From assembly GCF_029338375.1 (NCBI RefSeq), contig NZ_CP119804.1, forward strand, positions 1,364,001 to 1,428,000: 64,000 nucleotides of DNA. Reading direction: 5' to 3'. The stretch comes from Halorussus lipolyticus (GTDB taxonomy: Archaea > Halobacteriota > Halobacteria > Halobacteriales > Haladaptataceae). Below are positions 16,483 to 23,998 of the stretch, one piece after another. The position numbers and the translations under genes were made by a program. The number at the start of each line of letters is the position of its first letter. Positions within the stretch are counted from its first letter, which is position 1. The notes beneath the pieces were generated by a model. It had not been told where the DNA came from. It saw only the letters and a program-made list of their open reading frames with translations, and ran no database searches.

Positions 16483-16889
16483 CGCGCCGGTCCTCGTCCA
16501 CGGCGGGTTCATCGGACGTATCGTTTCACGGTCCGAAACGAACCGCCGTCTCGTTCGTATCGGGAACGAATTACGACCGATGCGTACTCGGTCGGTGGCG
16601 ACCCTGGATAAACTGCGCCGCGACTCCATCGTTACCTTCTGCGGTGTCGAGGGGCTACCTGTCCAGCGCCCGGTTCGTCGGTCGCCGGAGGGAAACCGGT
16701 CGCTGTACTCCCGACGCCAATTCGTTACAGATTTCACATACTTTCTGCCGTCCCGAGACGACTGACCGCCCTATTTGTCCGAAACAGGCACTCGGGAGGT
16801 CGAACCTCCGGGAGTAGTCGTTCGATATAGTGATTGTTTATTTTATAAAACTCCGAAATTATAAGCATATCTGCGATACGTACATTGGT
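16483..16889. other. 400-bp spacer without a convincing gene
   Basis: Both strands carry short open frames without haloarchaeal codon bias. The only structure I see is an imperfect hairpin near 16792-16816 (ACTC-GGAGGT with ACCTCC-GAGT). The last 60 bases are strongly AT-rich and contain the promoter of the regulator at 16890. Confidence 0.4.
16856..16866 (+). promoter_or_regulatory. TATA element for the winged-helix regulator
   Basis: AAATTATAAGC centred about 29 bp before ATG 16890. A second AT block (TTATTTTATAAAA, 16838-16850) lies just upstream and may hold an operator or a second promoter. Confidence 0.55.
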
Positions 16890-17675
16890 ATGACGGCGAT
16901 TGAACGAGTCCGATTCCTCGCAGCGTCGGAACATCGCGTCGAAATCCTCCACTCGCTCGCAGACGAGTCGTTCTCGCCGGCGGGGTTACGCGACAGGGCG
17001 GCGGTGTCCCGAGCGACCATTCACCGCGTACTCGACTCCTTCGAGGAGTACGGGTGGGTCCGACGAACCGACGGGGAGTACGTGGCGACTGCCGCCGGGC
17101 GACTCGTCCTCGAACGGTTCGAAGTCGTCCGCGACACCGCGGCCGAGGTCGATGCGCTGAGCGAGTTCCTGACTGAGTTCGAGTGCGCCCGAGAACTCCC
17201 GCTTCCGCTGGACGACTACGACATCGTGACGGCCAGTCGGGGCGACCCCCACGCCGCGGCGGAGTACTTCGTCTCGTCTATCCCGACCGACGCGTCGCAA
17301 CTCCGGGCGCTTCTACCGACCGTCGTGCCGATGTTCAATCGAGCGTGCGAACCGCTGATTGAGGACGGCGCGTCCGTCGAGTTGGTCCTCTCGCCCTCGG
17401 CGGGCAAGACCTCCCAAGAGTCGTACCCCGACGACTTCGAGCAGGCCCGGTCGCTCGACTCGCTGTCGCTGTTCATCTCGCCCGAGGCCTTCGGATACGG
17501 TCTCTCGATGTTCGACGAGAACGTCTTCCTCGGCGCGTACGACGACGCGGGCCGACTCCAGTCGTGTCTCCACTCGACTGACAGCGACCTCCACGAGTGG
17601 GCCGTCTCGACCTTCCGAGCGGTTCGGGGCGACGCCACGGAAATCGGACTCGACCGACCGAAACCGCAACCGTAG
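16890..17675 (+). CDS. Winged-helix transcriptional regulator with FilR1-like middle domain
   Basis: A 261-residue protein. Residues 1-75 form a winged helix: MTAIERVRFLAASEHRVEIL, then the recognition helix SRATIHRVLDSFEEYGWVRR. The rest (VDALSEFLTEFE through DENVFLGAYDDAGRLQSCLHS) follows the ligand or effector domain pattern of the archaeal DUF1724/FilR1-type regulators common in haloarchaea. The open frame begins 20 codons earlier, inside the AT-rich promoter, so ATG 16890 is the start. The Cys-rich micro-ORF at 17707 begins only 32 bp after its stop and may be co-transcribed. Confidence 0.8.
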   Translation: MTAIERVRFLAASEHRVEILHSLADESFSPAGLRDRAAVSRATIHRVLDSFEEYGWVRRTDGEYVATAAGRLVLERFEVVRDTAAEVDALSEFLTEFECARELPLPLDDYDIVTASRGDPHAAAEYFVSSIPTDASQLRALLPTVVPMFNRACEPLIEDGASVELVLSPSAGKTSQESYPDDFEQARSLDSLSLFISPEAFGYGLSMFDENVFLGAYDDAGRLQSCLHSTDSDLHEWAVSTFRAVRGDATEIGLDRPKPQP

Positions 17676-17706
17676 GTGCGAGGCCGTTCGCGTCGGGAAA
17701 GATATT

Positions 17707-17811
17707 ATGATGGCGTGTTCGGCGGTCGGACCGGGATGTGCGCGCTGTCTCGTCTCGACGTGCGGCGCGTCGGGGGACTCCTGCACGGCCTGTATCGATT
17801 GCAACACCTAA
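17707..17811 (+). CDS. Cysteine-rich mini-protein, 34 residues
   Basis: ATGATGGCG opens a frame encoding MMACSAVGPGCARC and ending CTACIDCNT before TAA. It has seven Cys in 34 residues, grouped as CxxC pairs (positions 11/14 and 26/29, with a further Cys at 32). Haloarchaeal intracellular proteins are poor in Cys, so this density is striking. It could be a small metal-binding knuckle protein or a Cys-rich secreted peptide, but no signal peptide is present. It follows the regulator gene by 32 bp and precedes a two-helix membrane protein by 33 bp on the same strand. I know no matching family. Confidence 0.5.
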   Translation: MMACSAVGPGCARCLVSTCGASGDSCTACIDCNT

Positions 17812-17844
17812 TCCTAAGGCGGCGCGTACCAACCACTAGGACCC

Positions 17845-18012
17845 ATGAACACAACCGCCCTCGTCGTCGCACTGGTCGCCGCGGTCACCGCTTCGGCCGT
17901 CTACCTCAGCGGCTTCGAACACGGGAACCTGCTGTACTACGTACTGATGGCCGTCGGACTCGTCTCGCTGGGGTACGTCTACTTCAGAGACGGCGCGTCG
18001 GCGTCAGTCTGA
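17845..18012 (+). CDS. Small two-helix membrane protein, 55 residues
   Basis: MNTTALVVALVAAVTASAVY forms the first hydrophobic segment, and LLYYVLMAVGLVSLGYVYF (about residues 29-47) the second, linked by SGFEHGN. The tail RDGASASV is short. Codon usage is normal for this genome. It is the last gene of a possible short run of same-strand genes beginning with the regulator at 16890, and is convergent with the LarA-like gene, whose stop lies 11 bp away. The function is not evident. Confidence 0.65.
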   Translation: MNTTALVVALVAAVTASAVYLSGFEHGNLLYYVLMAVGLVSLGYVYFRDGASASV

Positions 18013-18022
18013 GGCCCTCCGG

Positions 18023-19261
18023 TCAGTTTTTTCGAAGCAACGTATCCAGCGCGTCCGGCACCACCAGCACGTCGCTTCCGGGTTCCACGGCGTCCGCGAC
18101 CGATTCGCGGGCGTGCATCAGGCAGTCGTCCACGATTTCCGGATGCTCGCTGTTGGTGACGAACACGTCGTACTCCCGGAGGACGCGCGCCACGACGAAC
18201 GCCCGCTGTGCGCCGGGTTCGTAGCCCCGGCGCATCTCGTCGTAGAGGCCCTCGGCGCTCTCGGCCTCGCTCAACCAGTCGTAGAAGCGCCGTTCGCCGG
18301 TTCCCTCGCCAGCGCCCTCCTGCAAGCGGGCGGGGACGACGATGCGGCCGTCCGGGCGGAGCGGGTCGTAGTCCCCGAGCGCGAGGTAGGTCCCTGCCCG
18401 CGTGGCCTGATAGAGATTGGCGTCTTTCGGCGCACCGACGCCCCCGATTACGGCATCGTATTTATTTTCTAAAGCAACAGAAACAGTTTCCTTGCATAAC
18501 TCTGCAAGGTCGCTGACTACCTCGCGGTGGTCGCCCGCGCTCGCACCGAGGAGGCCCGCTGGCGCGTGGGTGACGTTCAGGCAGAAATCGAGGCCAATCA
18601 GGTCGCCCGCGGCGTCCAGCGTCTCGCGGAAGGGGTTGCCCTCGACGCGCCCAAGCCGAACCTCCTCGCGGGCCAGCATCTCGGGACCGTGGGTGTAGCG
18701 GATGAGCGACTCGCCGCCAGCGCCGATGGCGACTGTCTTCGCGCCGCCCGAAAAGCCGGCGTACTGGTGAGGTTCGACCATCCCGGTCGAAATCACCGCG
18801 TCGGCGTCCGCGACGGTGGGATTGAGTTCGATTTCGACCGGTTCGCCGTCCGGGCCGTCGATTGTACCGATTGGGTGGGCCTCCTCGGCGTCGTGATTCT
18901 CCGCGAGGACGGCGTATTCGCCGAGTGCGGTCCGTAACTCGTCGTCGGTCATCGGCCGGTGGAGGCCCAGACCCACGACGATAGAAATCTGGTCGCGCTC
19001 GACGCCGGCCTCCCGGAGGTCGGCCACCAGCGCCTCGACCAGCACGTCGTCGGGCGTGGCGCGGGTCACGTCGGTCACGACGATTGCCACCTCGTCGTCG
19101 GCAGACACGCGCTCGCTCAGCGGCGGGCCGTGGGGGTTCGCCATCGCTTTCCGGGCGGCCTCGCGGGGGTCCACCGCCTCTGCCTCCGGTGGCTCTGCGA
19201 CCGTCACGTCGCAGTCGGCCAGCGATACCGAAATTCCGGCGTCGCCGTAGGGGAGTTCCAT
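18023..19261 (-). CDS. LarA-like nickel-pincer racemase (lactate racemase family)
   Basis: A 412-residue protein covering the whole LarA fold. MELPYGDAGISVSL is the standard N-terminus. GLGLHRPMTDDEL (about residue 101) and EPHQYAGFSGGAKTV (about 165) carry the His and Lys residues that in lactate racemase hold the nickel-pincer cofactor or serve catalysis. The C-terminal half contains IGGVGAPKDANLYQA. The family racemises or epimerises 2-hydroxy acids; the substrate cannot be read from the sequence. The cofactor genes larB, larC and larE are not in the window. It begins 1 bp after the stop of the upstream gene at 19263, so the two form an operon. Confidence 0.82.
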   Translation of the reverse strand: MELPYGDAGISVSLADCDVTVAEPPEAEAVDPREAARKAMANPHGPPLSERVSADDEVAIVVTDVTRATPDDVLVEALVADLREAGVERDQISIVVGLGLHRPMTDDELRTALGEYAVLAENHDAEEAHPIGTIDGPDGEPVEIELNPTVADADAVISTGMVEPHQYAGFSGGAKTVAIGAGGESLIRYTHGPEMLAREEVRLGRVEGNPFRETLDAAGDLIGLDFCLNVTHAPAGLLGASAGDHREVVSDLAELCKETVSVALENKYDAVIGGVGAPKDANLYQATRAGTYLALGDYDPLRPDGRIVVPARLQEGAGEGTGERRFYDWLSEAESAEGLYDEMRRGYEPGAQRAFVVARVLREYDVFVTNSEHPEIVDDCLMHARESVADAVEPGSDVLVVPDALDTLLRKN

Positions 19262-19262
19262 C

Positions 19263-19598
19263 TCAGAACTGGTAGCGCCGGTTGTCTCGGTCGTCCTGTT
19301 GCTGGGCCATCTGCTGGCCGCCGCCGCGCATCTCGTCGAAGGTCATGCCCGAGAGGTACTCGTCGTAGGTCACGTCGTACTCGCTCCGGAGGTGGAAGTC
19401 CAGATTCCCGGTATCGACCGTCTGCTGAAAGAGGAGATGCACCGCCCGCCGAAGCAGTTCGTCGGTCTCGTCGGGATTGAACGCGGCTTCGAGCATCGCC
19501 AGTTCGTTGCGCGTCTCGCGGTCGAGCGACATCGAAACCTCGTCGCCGAGGTCCGAATAGCCGCCTTCGAGGTCGTCCTGTAGGTCGTCGAGACTCAT
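19263..19598 (-). CDS. Haloarchaeal conserved protein upstream of the LarA-like gene
   Basis: A 111-residue acidic protein, MSLDDLQDDLEGGYSDLGDE at the start and a Gln-rich end (GGGQQMAQQQDDRDNRRYQF). The middle (LAMLEAAFNPDETDELLRRAVHLLFQQ) is helical and resembles a small DNA- or protein-interaction bundle. I have no confident family name. The tight linkage to the LarA-like gene suggests joint expression, and a role with that enzyme is an inference only. Confidence 0.7.
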   Translation of the reverse strand: MSLDDLQDDLEGGYSDLGDEVSMSLDRETRNELAMLEAAFNPDETDELLRRAVHLLFQQTVDTGNLDFHLRSEYDVTYDEYLSGMTFDEMRGGGQQMAQQQDDRDNRRYQF

Positions 19599-19712
19599 GC
19601 CCGGAGTGTGGACTGCGGGCCGGAAACGCCTTTCGACTGGTCGGGAATCGACTCAATCTTGCAGGAAACACTCAAGCATCTGGGAAACCTATCTCTACGT
19701 TGGGGGATACGA

Positions 19713-19967
19713 ATGGAGAAAAACGTGGGTGGATTCGACAGAACAGCCCGATTGATTCTCGGCCCGGCGCTCCTGCTGGTCGTCCTCGCGTGGTTGCTCG
19801 GCGCAATCGCGCTCGACCTGTGGCTCGCCGTGGTCGTCCTGTTGGTCGGTACAATCCTGACCGTCACCGGCCTGACCCAGAAGTGCCCGGCCAACAGTCT
19901 CCTCGGGATGAACACGCTGGGTCGAGGAGACACCGAGGACGAGCGCACGGCTGAGACGCCGCGCTAG
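19713..19967 (+). CDS. DUF2892/YgaP-type inner-membrane domain protein
   Basis: An 84-residue protein starting MEKNVGGFDRTARLILGPAL, the standard opening of DUF2892 proteins. Two spans follow (about residues 12-32 and 35-54), then the conserved TGLTQKCPANSLLGMNTLG, whose Cys-Pro is typical of the family. In bacteria the domain is often fused to a rhodanese; here it stands alone. The polar tail (RGDTEDERTAETPR) is extra. Its stop overlaps by 4 bp the stop of the convergent zinc-ribbon gene. Confidence 0.8.
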   Translation: MEKNVGGFDRTARLILGPALLLVVLAWLLGAIALDLWLAVVVLLVGTILTVTGLTQKCPANSLLGMNTLGRGDTEDERTAETPR

Positions 19968-20209
19968 AGGGACGCGCCGCAGTCTCGACAGGTGGCGCGC
20001 TCGGCCCAGTTTTTCGTCCCGCAGTCGGGACACGAGACCCGATACCGGTCGTCTCGTCCGAGGTAGTCCGCGAACCCGATAGCCGAACCGATGACCAGCA
20101 GGACAGCGCCGACCGCGAGCAACGCTATCGGACCGAATACGACGAGGACCGCACCGACCGACGCCAGCGCCGCACCGAGAAGAACCGTCACGGAGGCCAA
20201 CCTGTGCAT
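19964..20209 (-). CDS. Small membrane protein with C-terminal zinc ribbon
   Basis: An 81-residue protein. Residues 4-50 are almost all hydrophobic (two spans), and the end has CPDCGTKNWAERATCRDCG, a CxxC-x12-CxxC zinc ribbon. The open frame extends to 21280 antisense to the glycosylase gene, but only this part has a sensible start (MHRLASVTVLLGAA at 20209). Membrane-anchored ribbons of this kind are common in haloarchaea without a known role. It is divergent from the MutY-like gene, with 84 bp between them. Confidence 0.7.
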   Translation of the reverse strand: MHRLASVTVLLGAALASVGAVLVVFGPIALLAVGAVLLVIGSAIGFADYLGRDDRYRVSCPDCGTKNWAERATCRDCGASL

Positions 20210-20293
20210 GCGAGCCAGAACGTCGCGGGATTTGATAGTTCCACCGCTGGCGAACCGCCGACCATTTACCCGACTCGTCCTAACCTCGCGCCA

Positions 20294-21238
20294 ATGAGCG
20301 ACGCCGAATCGGACCCCGCATCCGACTCCGACGCCGACTACTCGCTCTCGGAGGACCTCCCGGCGGTCCGCGACGCCCTGATTTCGTGGTATGAGGCCGA
20401 CCACCGCCAGTTCCCGTGGCGCGAGACCGACGACGCCTACGAGATTCTGGTGTCGGAAATCATGAGCCAACAGACCCAACTCGGCCGAGTCGTGGAGGCG
20501 TGGGAATCCTTCCTCGACAACTGGCCGACGCCCCAAGCCCTCGCCGACGCCGACCGGGCCGACGTGGTGGGATTCTGGACCGACCACAGCCTCGGCTACA
20601 ACAACCGGGCGAAGTACCTCCACGAGGCGGCGAAACAAGTGGTCTCCGAGTACGACGGCGAGTTTCCCGACACGCCCGACGAACTCCAGAACCTCATGGG
20701 CGTCGGTCCCTACACCGCCAACGCGGTGGCCTCCTTCGCGTTCAACAACGGTGACGCCGTGGTTGACACCAACGTCAAGCGCGTCCTCCACCGCGCCTTC
20801 GACGTGCCCGACGACGACACCGCCTTCGAAAACGCCGCCAGCGAAGCCATGCCCGAGGGCAAATCCGAGGTCTGGAATAACGCCATCATGGAACTGGGCG
20901 GCGTGGCCTGCGAGAAGAAACCCAAGTGCGACTCGGCGGGGTGCCCGTGGCGCGAGTGGTGTCACGCCTACGAGACCGGAGATTTTACTGCACCCGACGT
21001 GCCCACTCAGCCGAGTTTCGAGGGGTCGCGCAGGCAGTTCCGCGGGAAGGTCGTCTCGATTCTGCAGGAGTACGACGAACTCCCCTTGTCGAAACTCGGT
21101 CCTCGCGTCCGAGTCGATTACGCGCCGGGCGGAGAGTACGGCACGGAGTGGCTGAAGGGCCTCGTCAGCGACTTGGCCGACGACGGACTGGTCGAGACGA
21201 GCGACGAGGACGAACTCGTCGTCCGACTCCGCCGATAA
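20294..21238 (+). CDS. mutY: MutY/Mig-type HhH-GPD DNA glycosylase with [4Fe-4S] cluster
   Basis: A 314-residue protein. SEIMSQQTQLGRVVEAW (about residue 54) has the MutY catalytic Glu and Gln pair, GVGPYTANAVASFAF (about 135) is the helix-hairpin-helix, and VVDTNVKRVL (about 157) holds the catalytic Asp. Four Cys near residues 205-222 ligate the cluster, but their spacing is x5-x4-x5 rather than the usual x6-x2-x5. The C-terminal NUDIX-like 8-oxoG reader of bacterial MutY is absent; a short winged-helix-like tail takes its place. Tyr stands where E. coli MutY has Ser and EndoIII has Lys, as in Mig and Geobacillus MutY. A TATA-like CATTTACC lies 28 bp upstream of the ATG. Confidence 0.82.
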   Translation: MSDAESDPASDSDADYSLSEDLPAVRDALISWYEADHRQFPWRETDDAYEILVSEIMSQQTQLGRVVEAWESFLDNWPTPQALADADRADVVGFWTDHSLGYNNRAKYLHEAAKQVVSEYDGEFPDTPDELQNLMGVGPYTANAVASFAFNNGDAVVDTNVKRVLHRAFDVPDDDTAFENAASEAMPEGKSEVWNNAIMELGGVACEKKPKCDSAGCPWREWCHAYETGDFTAPDVPTQPSFEGSRRQFRGKVVSILQEYDELPLSKLGPRVRVDYAPGGEYGTEWLKGLVSDLADDGLVETSDEDELVVRLRR

Positions 21239-21310
21239 TCTCCTCGTCGCGCGGGAGTCCCGCGCTCGAAGGAAACACATCTTTCACTGCGTGTCGCTAA
21301 CTGACCGGCG

Positions 21311-22318
21311 ATGCCGGGACTGCTCGTCTCCCTCGCTCTCGTCGTCGTCGCAACGCTCGTCATCTGGAAGGGAAGTACGTACTTCGAGGGGGCCGCCGAG
21401 CGCCTGAGCAAGCACTACGGTCTGCCGGTCGCGGTCCACGGTGCCATCGTGGTCGCGGTGGGGTCGAGTTTCCCCGAAATCAGTTCGGTCGTCATCAGCA
21501 CCGTCTTCCACGGCGAGTTCTCGCTCGGGGTCGGAGCCATCGTCGGGAGCGCCATCTTCAACCTGCTGGTCATCCCGGCGTTCTCGGCGCTGTTCAGCGA
21601 GGAACTCGAATCGACTCGGGACATCGTTCACAAGGACGCGCAGTTCTACATCATCAGCGTCCTCGTGCTGTTCATCGTCTTCGCGCTCGGAGCGACCTAC
21701 GTCCCCGGCGGAACGAACACCGCCGCCGTCCTGACGCCGGCGCTGGCCCTCGTCCCGATTGCCACCTACGGAATCTACGTCTTCCTCCACCAACAGGACG
21801 CCAGCGACCACGTGGCCGACGAGGCCCTCGACGTGCGCCCGGCCAGAGAGTGGGCCGTCCTCGCGGTGTCGCTACTGGTCATCGCAGTCGGCGTCGAGGG
21901 CATCGTCCGGGCCGCCCTCTCGCTCGGAGACATCTTCGACACGCCGAGTTTCCTGTGGGGACTGACGGTCATCGCCGCCGGGACCAGTCTGCCCGACGCA
22001 TTCGTCAGCATTCGCGCCGCCCAGAGCGGCGACAGCGTGACCAGCCTCACGAACGTTCTCGGGAGCAACACGTTCAATCTCCTCGTCGCCATCCCCCTCG
22101 GCGTCCTGCTGGCCGGGTCGGCGACCATCAACTTCCTCGCGGCGATACCGACGATGGGCTTTCTGGCGTTCGCAACGCTGGTGTTCATCGTGTTCACCCG
22201 CACCGGCCTCGAACTCACCGACCGGGAAGCGTACGGCTTCCTCGGCCTGTACGCGCTGTTTCTCGTCTGGATGACGCTCGAATCGGTCGGCGTCATCGAG
22301 ACCGTTCGAGGTATCTAA
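21311..22318 (+). CDS. Sodium/calcium exchanger family antiporter
   Basis: A 335-residue CaCA-type antiporter with the two inverted alpha-repeats. The first has AVGSSFPEISSVVIST and GAIVGSAIFNLLVIPA (about residues 49-95), the second AAGTSLPDAFVSIRA and NVLGSNTFNLLVAIP (about 221-263). The acidic residue in each P-E or P-D motif binds the ion. About ten hydrophobic spans are visible, with a polar loop near residues 160-178. Ca2+/Na+ exchange is the family role; K+ dependence is not decidable here. It is a single gene, convergent with gdh. Confidence 0.88.
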   Translation: MPGLLVSLALVVVATLVIWKGSTYFEGAAERLSKHYGLPVAVHGAIVVAVGSSFPEISSVVISTVFHGEFSLGVGAIVGSAIFNLLVIPAFSALFSEELESTRDIVHKDAQFYIISVLVLFIVFALGATYVPGGTNTAAVLTPALALVPIATYGIYVFLHQQDASDHVADEALDVRPAREWAVLAVSLLVIAVGVEGIVRAALSLGDIFDTPSFLWGLTVIAAGTSLPDAFVSIRAAQSGDSVTSLTNVLGSNTFNLLVAIPLGVLLAGSATINFLAAIPTMGFLAFATLVFIVFTRTGLELTDREAYGFLGLYALFLVWMTLESVGVIETVRGI

Positions 22319-22466
22319 CTGCAAGTACAGAAATCGACAGCGGTACCCGCCCCTGACCCGGCGCATCGGTTTTCGTCCGTGCAAGCAAATCCCTAGTTTG
22401 AAGCGAACCCGATGCGCCCGCCGTCTCCGGAGTTCGCTTCGCTTGCGTGCTGGTCGCGCTATTCGA

Positions 22467-23756
22467 TTACGGCCAGAGTCCTCTGCTGGCTTTCGCCGCG
22501 CCGACCCGTTCCAGCGCGACGACGTAGGCCGCGTCGCGCCAACTCGCGTCGCGGGCCTCGACCTCCTCTCGCACGTCGTTCCACGCCGAGAGCATGTGCT
22601 CTTCCAACTCGTCGTTGACGCGCTCCAAGGACCACTGTCTGCGATTGATGTCCTGCAACCACTCGAAGTACGAGACCGTCACCCCGCCCGCGTTGGCCAG
22701 AATGTCCGGAATCACGGGAATCCCGCGTTCTTCGAGGATGGCGTCGCCAGCAGAGGTCGTCGGCCCGTTTGCGCCCTCGACCACGATGTCGGCCTGCACG
22801 TCGTCGGCGTTGTCGGCGGTGAGGACGTTGCCGATTGCGGCCGGAATCACCACGTCCACGTCGAGTTCCAGCACCTCCTCGTTCGTCAGGGTGTTGGGCG
22901 CGTCGTAGCTCATCACGGCCTCGGGTTCCTCCTCGTGGGAGGGGACCGCATGGGTGTCGAGACCGGTCGTGTCGTAGGCCGCGCCGTTCACGTCGCTGAC
23001 TGCCACCACGTCCGCGCCCCAGTCGTCCAGCAGGCGGGCCGCGTTCGCGCCGACAGAGCCGAAGCCCTGCACCGCGACGGTGGCCTCGTCGATGTCCGTG
23101 TCGTAGTATCGCAGGGCCTCTCGGGCGATGATAGCGACGGAGCGACCGGGGGCCTCCTCTCTGCCCTCGCTCCCGCCGATGACCGGCGGTTTGCCCGTGA
23201 CCACGCCGGGCGTCGTCTCGCCCTCCTGCATCGAGTAGGCGTCCATGAACCACGCCATCGTCTGGGCGTCGGTGCCCATGTCGGGGGCTGGAATGTCCTG
23301 TTTCGGGCCGATGGTGTCCCGAATCTCCTCGGCGAAGCGCCGAGTCAGTCGCTCTTTCTCCTCGGTGCTGAGGTCTTTGGGATTCACCACGACGCCGCCC
23401 TTCGCGCCGCCAAAGGGCAAGTCCATGACGGCGCACTTCCACGTCATCCACATCGAGAGACCGACGCACTCCTCGGCGGTCACGTCGGGGTGGAATCGCA
23501 GGCCACCCTTGTAGGGGCCGCGAACGTCGTCGTGCTGGGCGCGATAGCCGGTGTAGACCTCGACCGAGCCATCGTCGCGCTTGAGAGGCACGCCGACTTC
23601 GACCACTCGGGTCGGATGTTTGAGACGCTCGATAACGCCGTCGTCTACATCGACCTGCGTGGCCGCCGCCGATAGCTGTCGCAGGGCCGTTTCGAGCGCC
23701 GATTCGGTCTCGGAGTAGTCGTCCGCCTCGGAGTCGTCGAGCGTGTTCGTCGCCAT
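22467..23756 (-). CDS. gdhB: Glutamate dehydrogenase (Glu/Leu/Phe/Val dehydrogenase family)
   Basis: A 429-residue hexameric-type dehydrogenase. [13 protein letters not shown] and [16 protein letters not shown] (about residue 118) contain the two conserved lysines, and [14 protein letters not shown] the catalytic Asp region. The Rossmann domain has the dinucleotide motif [15 protein letters not shown] with an acidic end at VVAVSD. The C-terminal part carries [13 protein letters not shown]. It interconverts glutamate with 2-oxoglutarate and ammonium. The start follows the stop of the rubrerythrin-like gene by 3 bp, so the two are co-transcribed. The symbol gdhB is by similarity; haloarchaea often have several paralogues. 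Confidence 0.9.
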   Translation of the reverse strand: MATNTLDDSEADDYSETESALETALRQLSAAATQVDVDDGVIERLKHPTRVVEVGVPLKRDDGSVEVYTGYRAQHDDVRGPYKGGLRFHPDVTAEECVGLSMWMTWKCAVMDLPFGGAKGGVVVNPKDLSTEEKERLTRRFAEEIRDTIGPKQDIPAPDMGTDAQTMAWFMDAYSMQEGETTPGVVTGKPPVIGGSEGREEAPGRSVAIIAREALRYYDTDIDEATVAVQGFGSVGANAARLLDDWGADVVAVSDVNGAAYDTTGLDTHAVPSHEEEPEAVMSYDAPNTLTNEEVLELDVDVVIPAAIGNVLTADNADDVQADIVVEGANGPTTSAGDAILEERGIPVIPDILANAGGVTVSYFEWLQDINRRQWSLERVNDELEEHMLSAWNDVREEVEARDASWRDAAYVVALERVGAAKASRGLWP

Positions 23757-23759
23757 GAA

Positions 23760-23909
23760 TTACTCGAAGGGCATCCCTCGGTTGCGCATCGCGGTTCCGC
23801 AGTCGTCGCACTCGCCGGGATGGCTGTCGGTGCGCGTCGTCGTTCCACACCGCAGGCATTCGTACTCGTGGTCGGCATCCGAGTCGTAGTCAGGGTCGCG
23901 GAGGCTCAT
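23760..23909 (-). CDS. Rubrerythrin-like rubredoxin-type zinc/iron knuckle protein, 49 residues
   Basis: Starts MSLRDPDYDSDADHEYECLR and contains two CxxC knuckles (C18/C21 and C34/C37), the layout of a rubredoxin-like metal site as found at the end of rubrerythrins. It is shorter than true rubredoxin. Proteins of this kind are widespread in haloarchaea. Position directly before gdhB with a 3-bp gap indicates one operon. Zn2+ or Fe binding is likely; electron transfer is not shown. Confidence 0.75.
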   Translation of the reverse strand: MSLRDPDYDSDADHEYECLRCGTTTRTDSHPGECDDCGTAMRNRGMPFE

Positions 23910-23951
23910 TCGGTAAAATTTGCTACGGACTCCGCCGCCTTCGACTGTGTT

Positions 23952-23998
23952 GTTGAATAGTAAACCGTGAGGAGGAGCTTCGAGGGTTACTATTCAAC
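23952..23998. terminator. 12-bp inverted repeat spanning the stop codon of the HTH-10 gene
   Basis: GTTGAATAGTAA (23952-23963) and TTACTATTCAAC (23987-23998) are perfect complements around a 23-base loop. On the minus strand the first arm includes the last two sense codons and the TAG of the large regulator gene. It has no T-run, so it could be a processing or stability hairpin, a bidirectional terminator or a protein site. Confidence 0.45.

Noticed and set aside
22459..23859. A 466-codon frame overlapping gdhB on the same strand
   Set aside because: It is an Arg-rich shadow of the glutamate dehydrogenase gene, which has all its motifs in frame.
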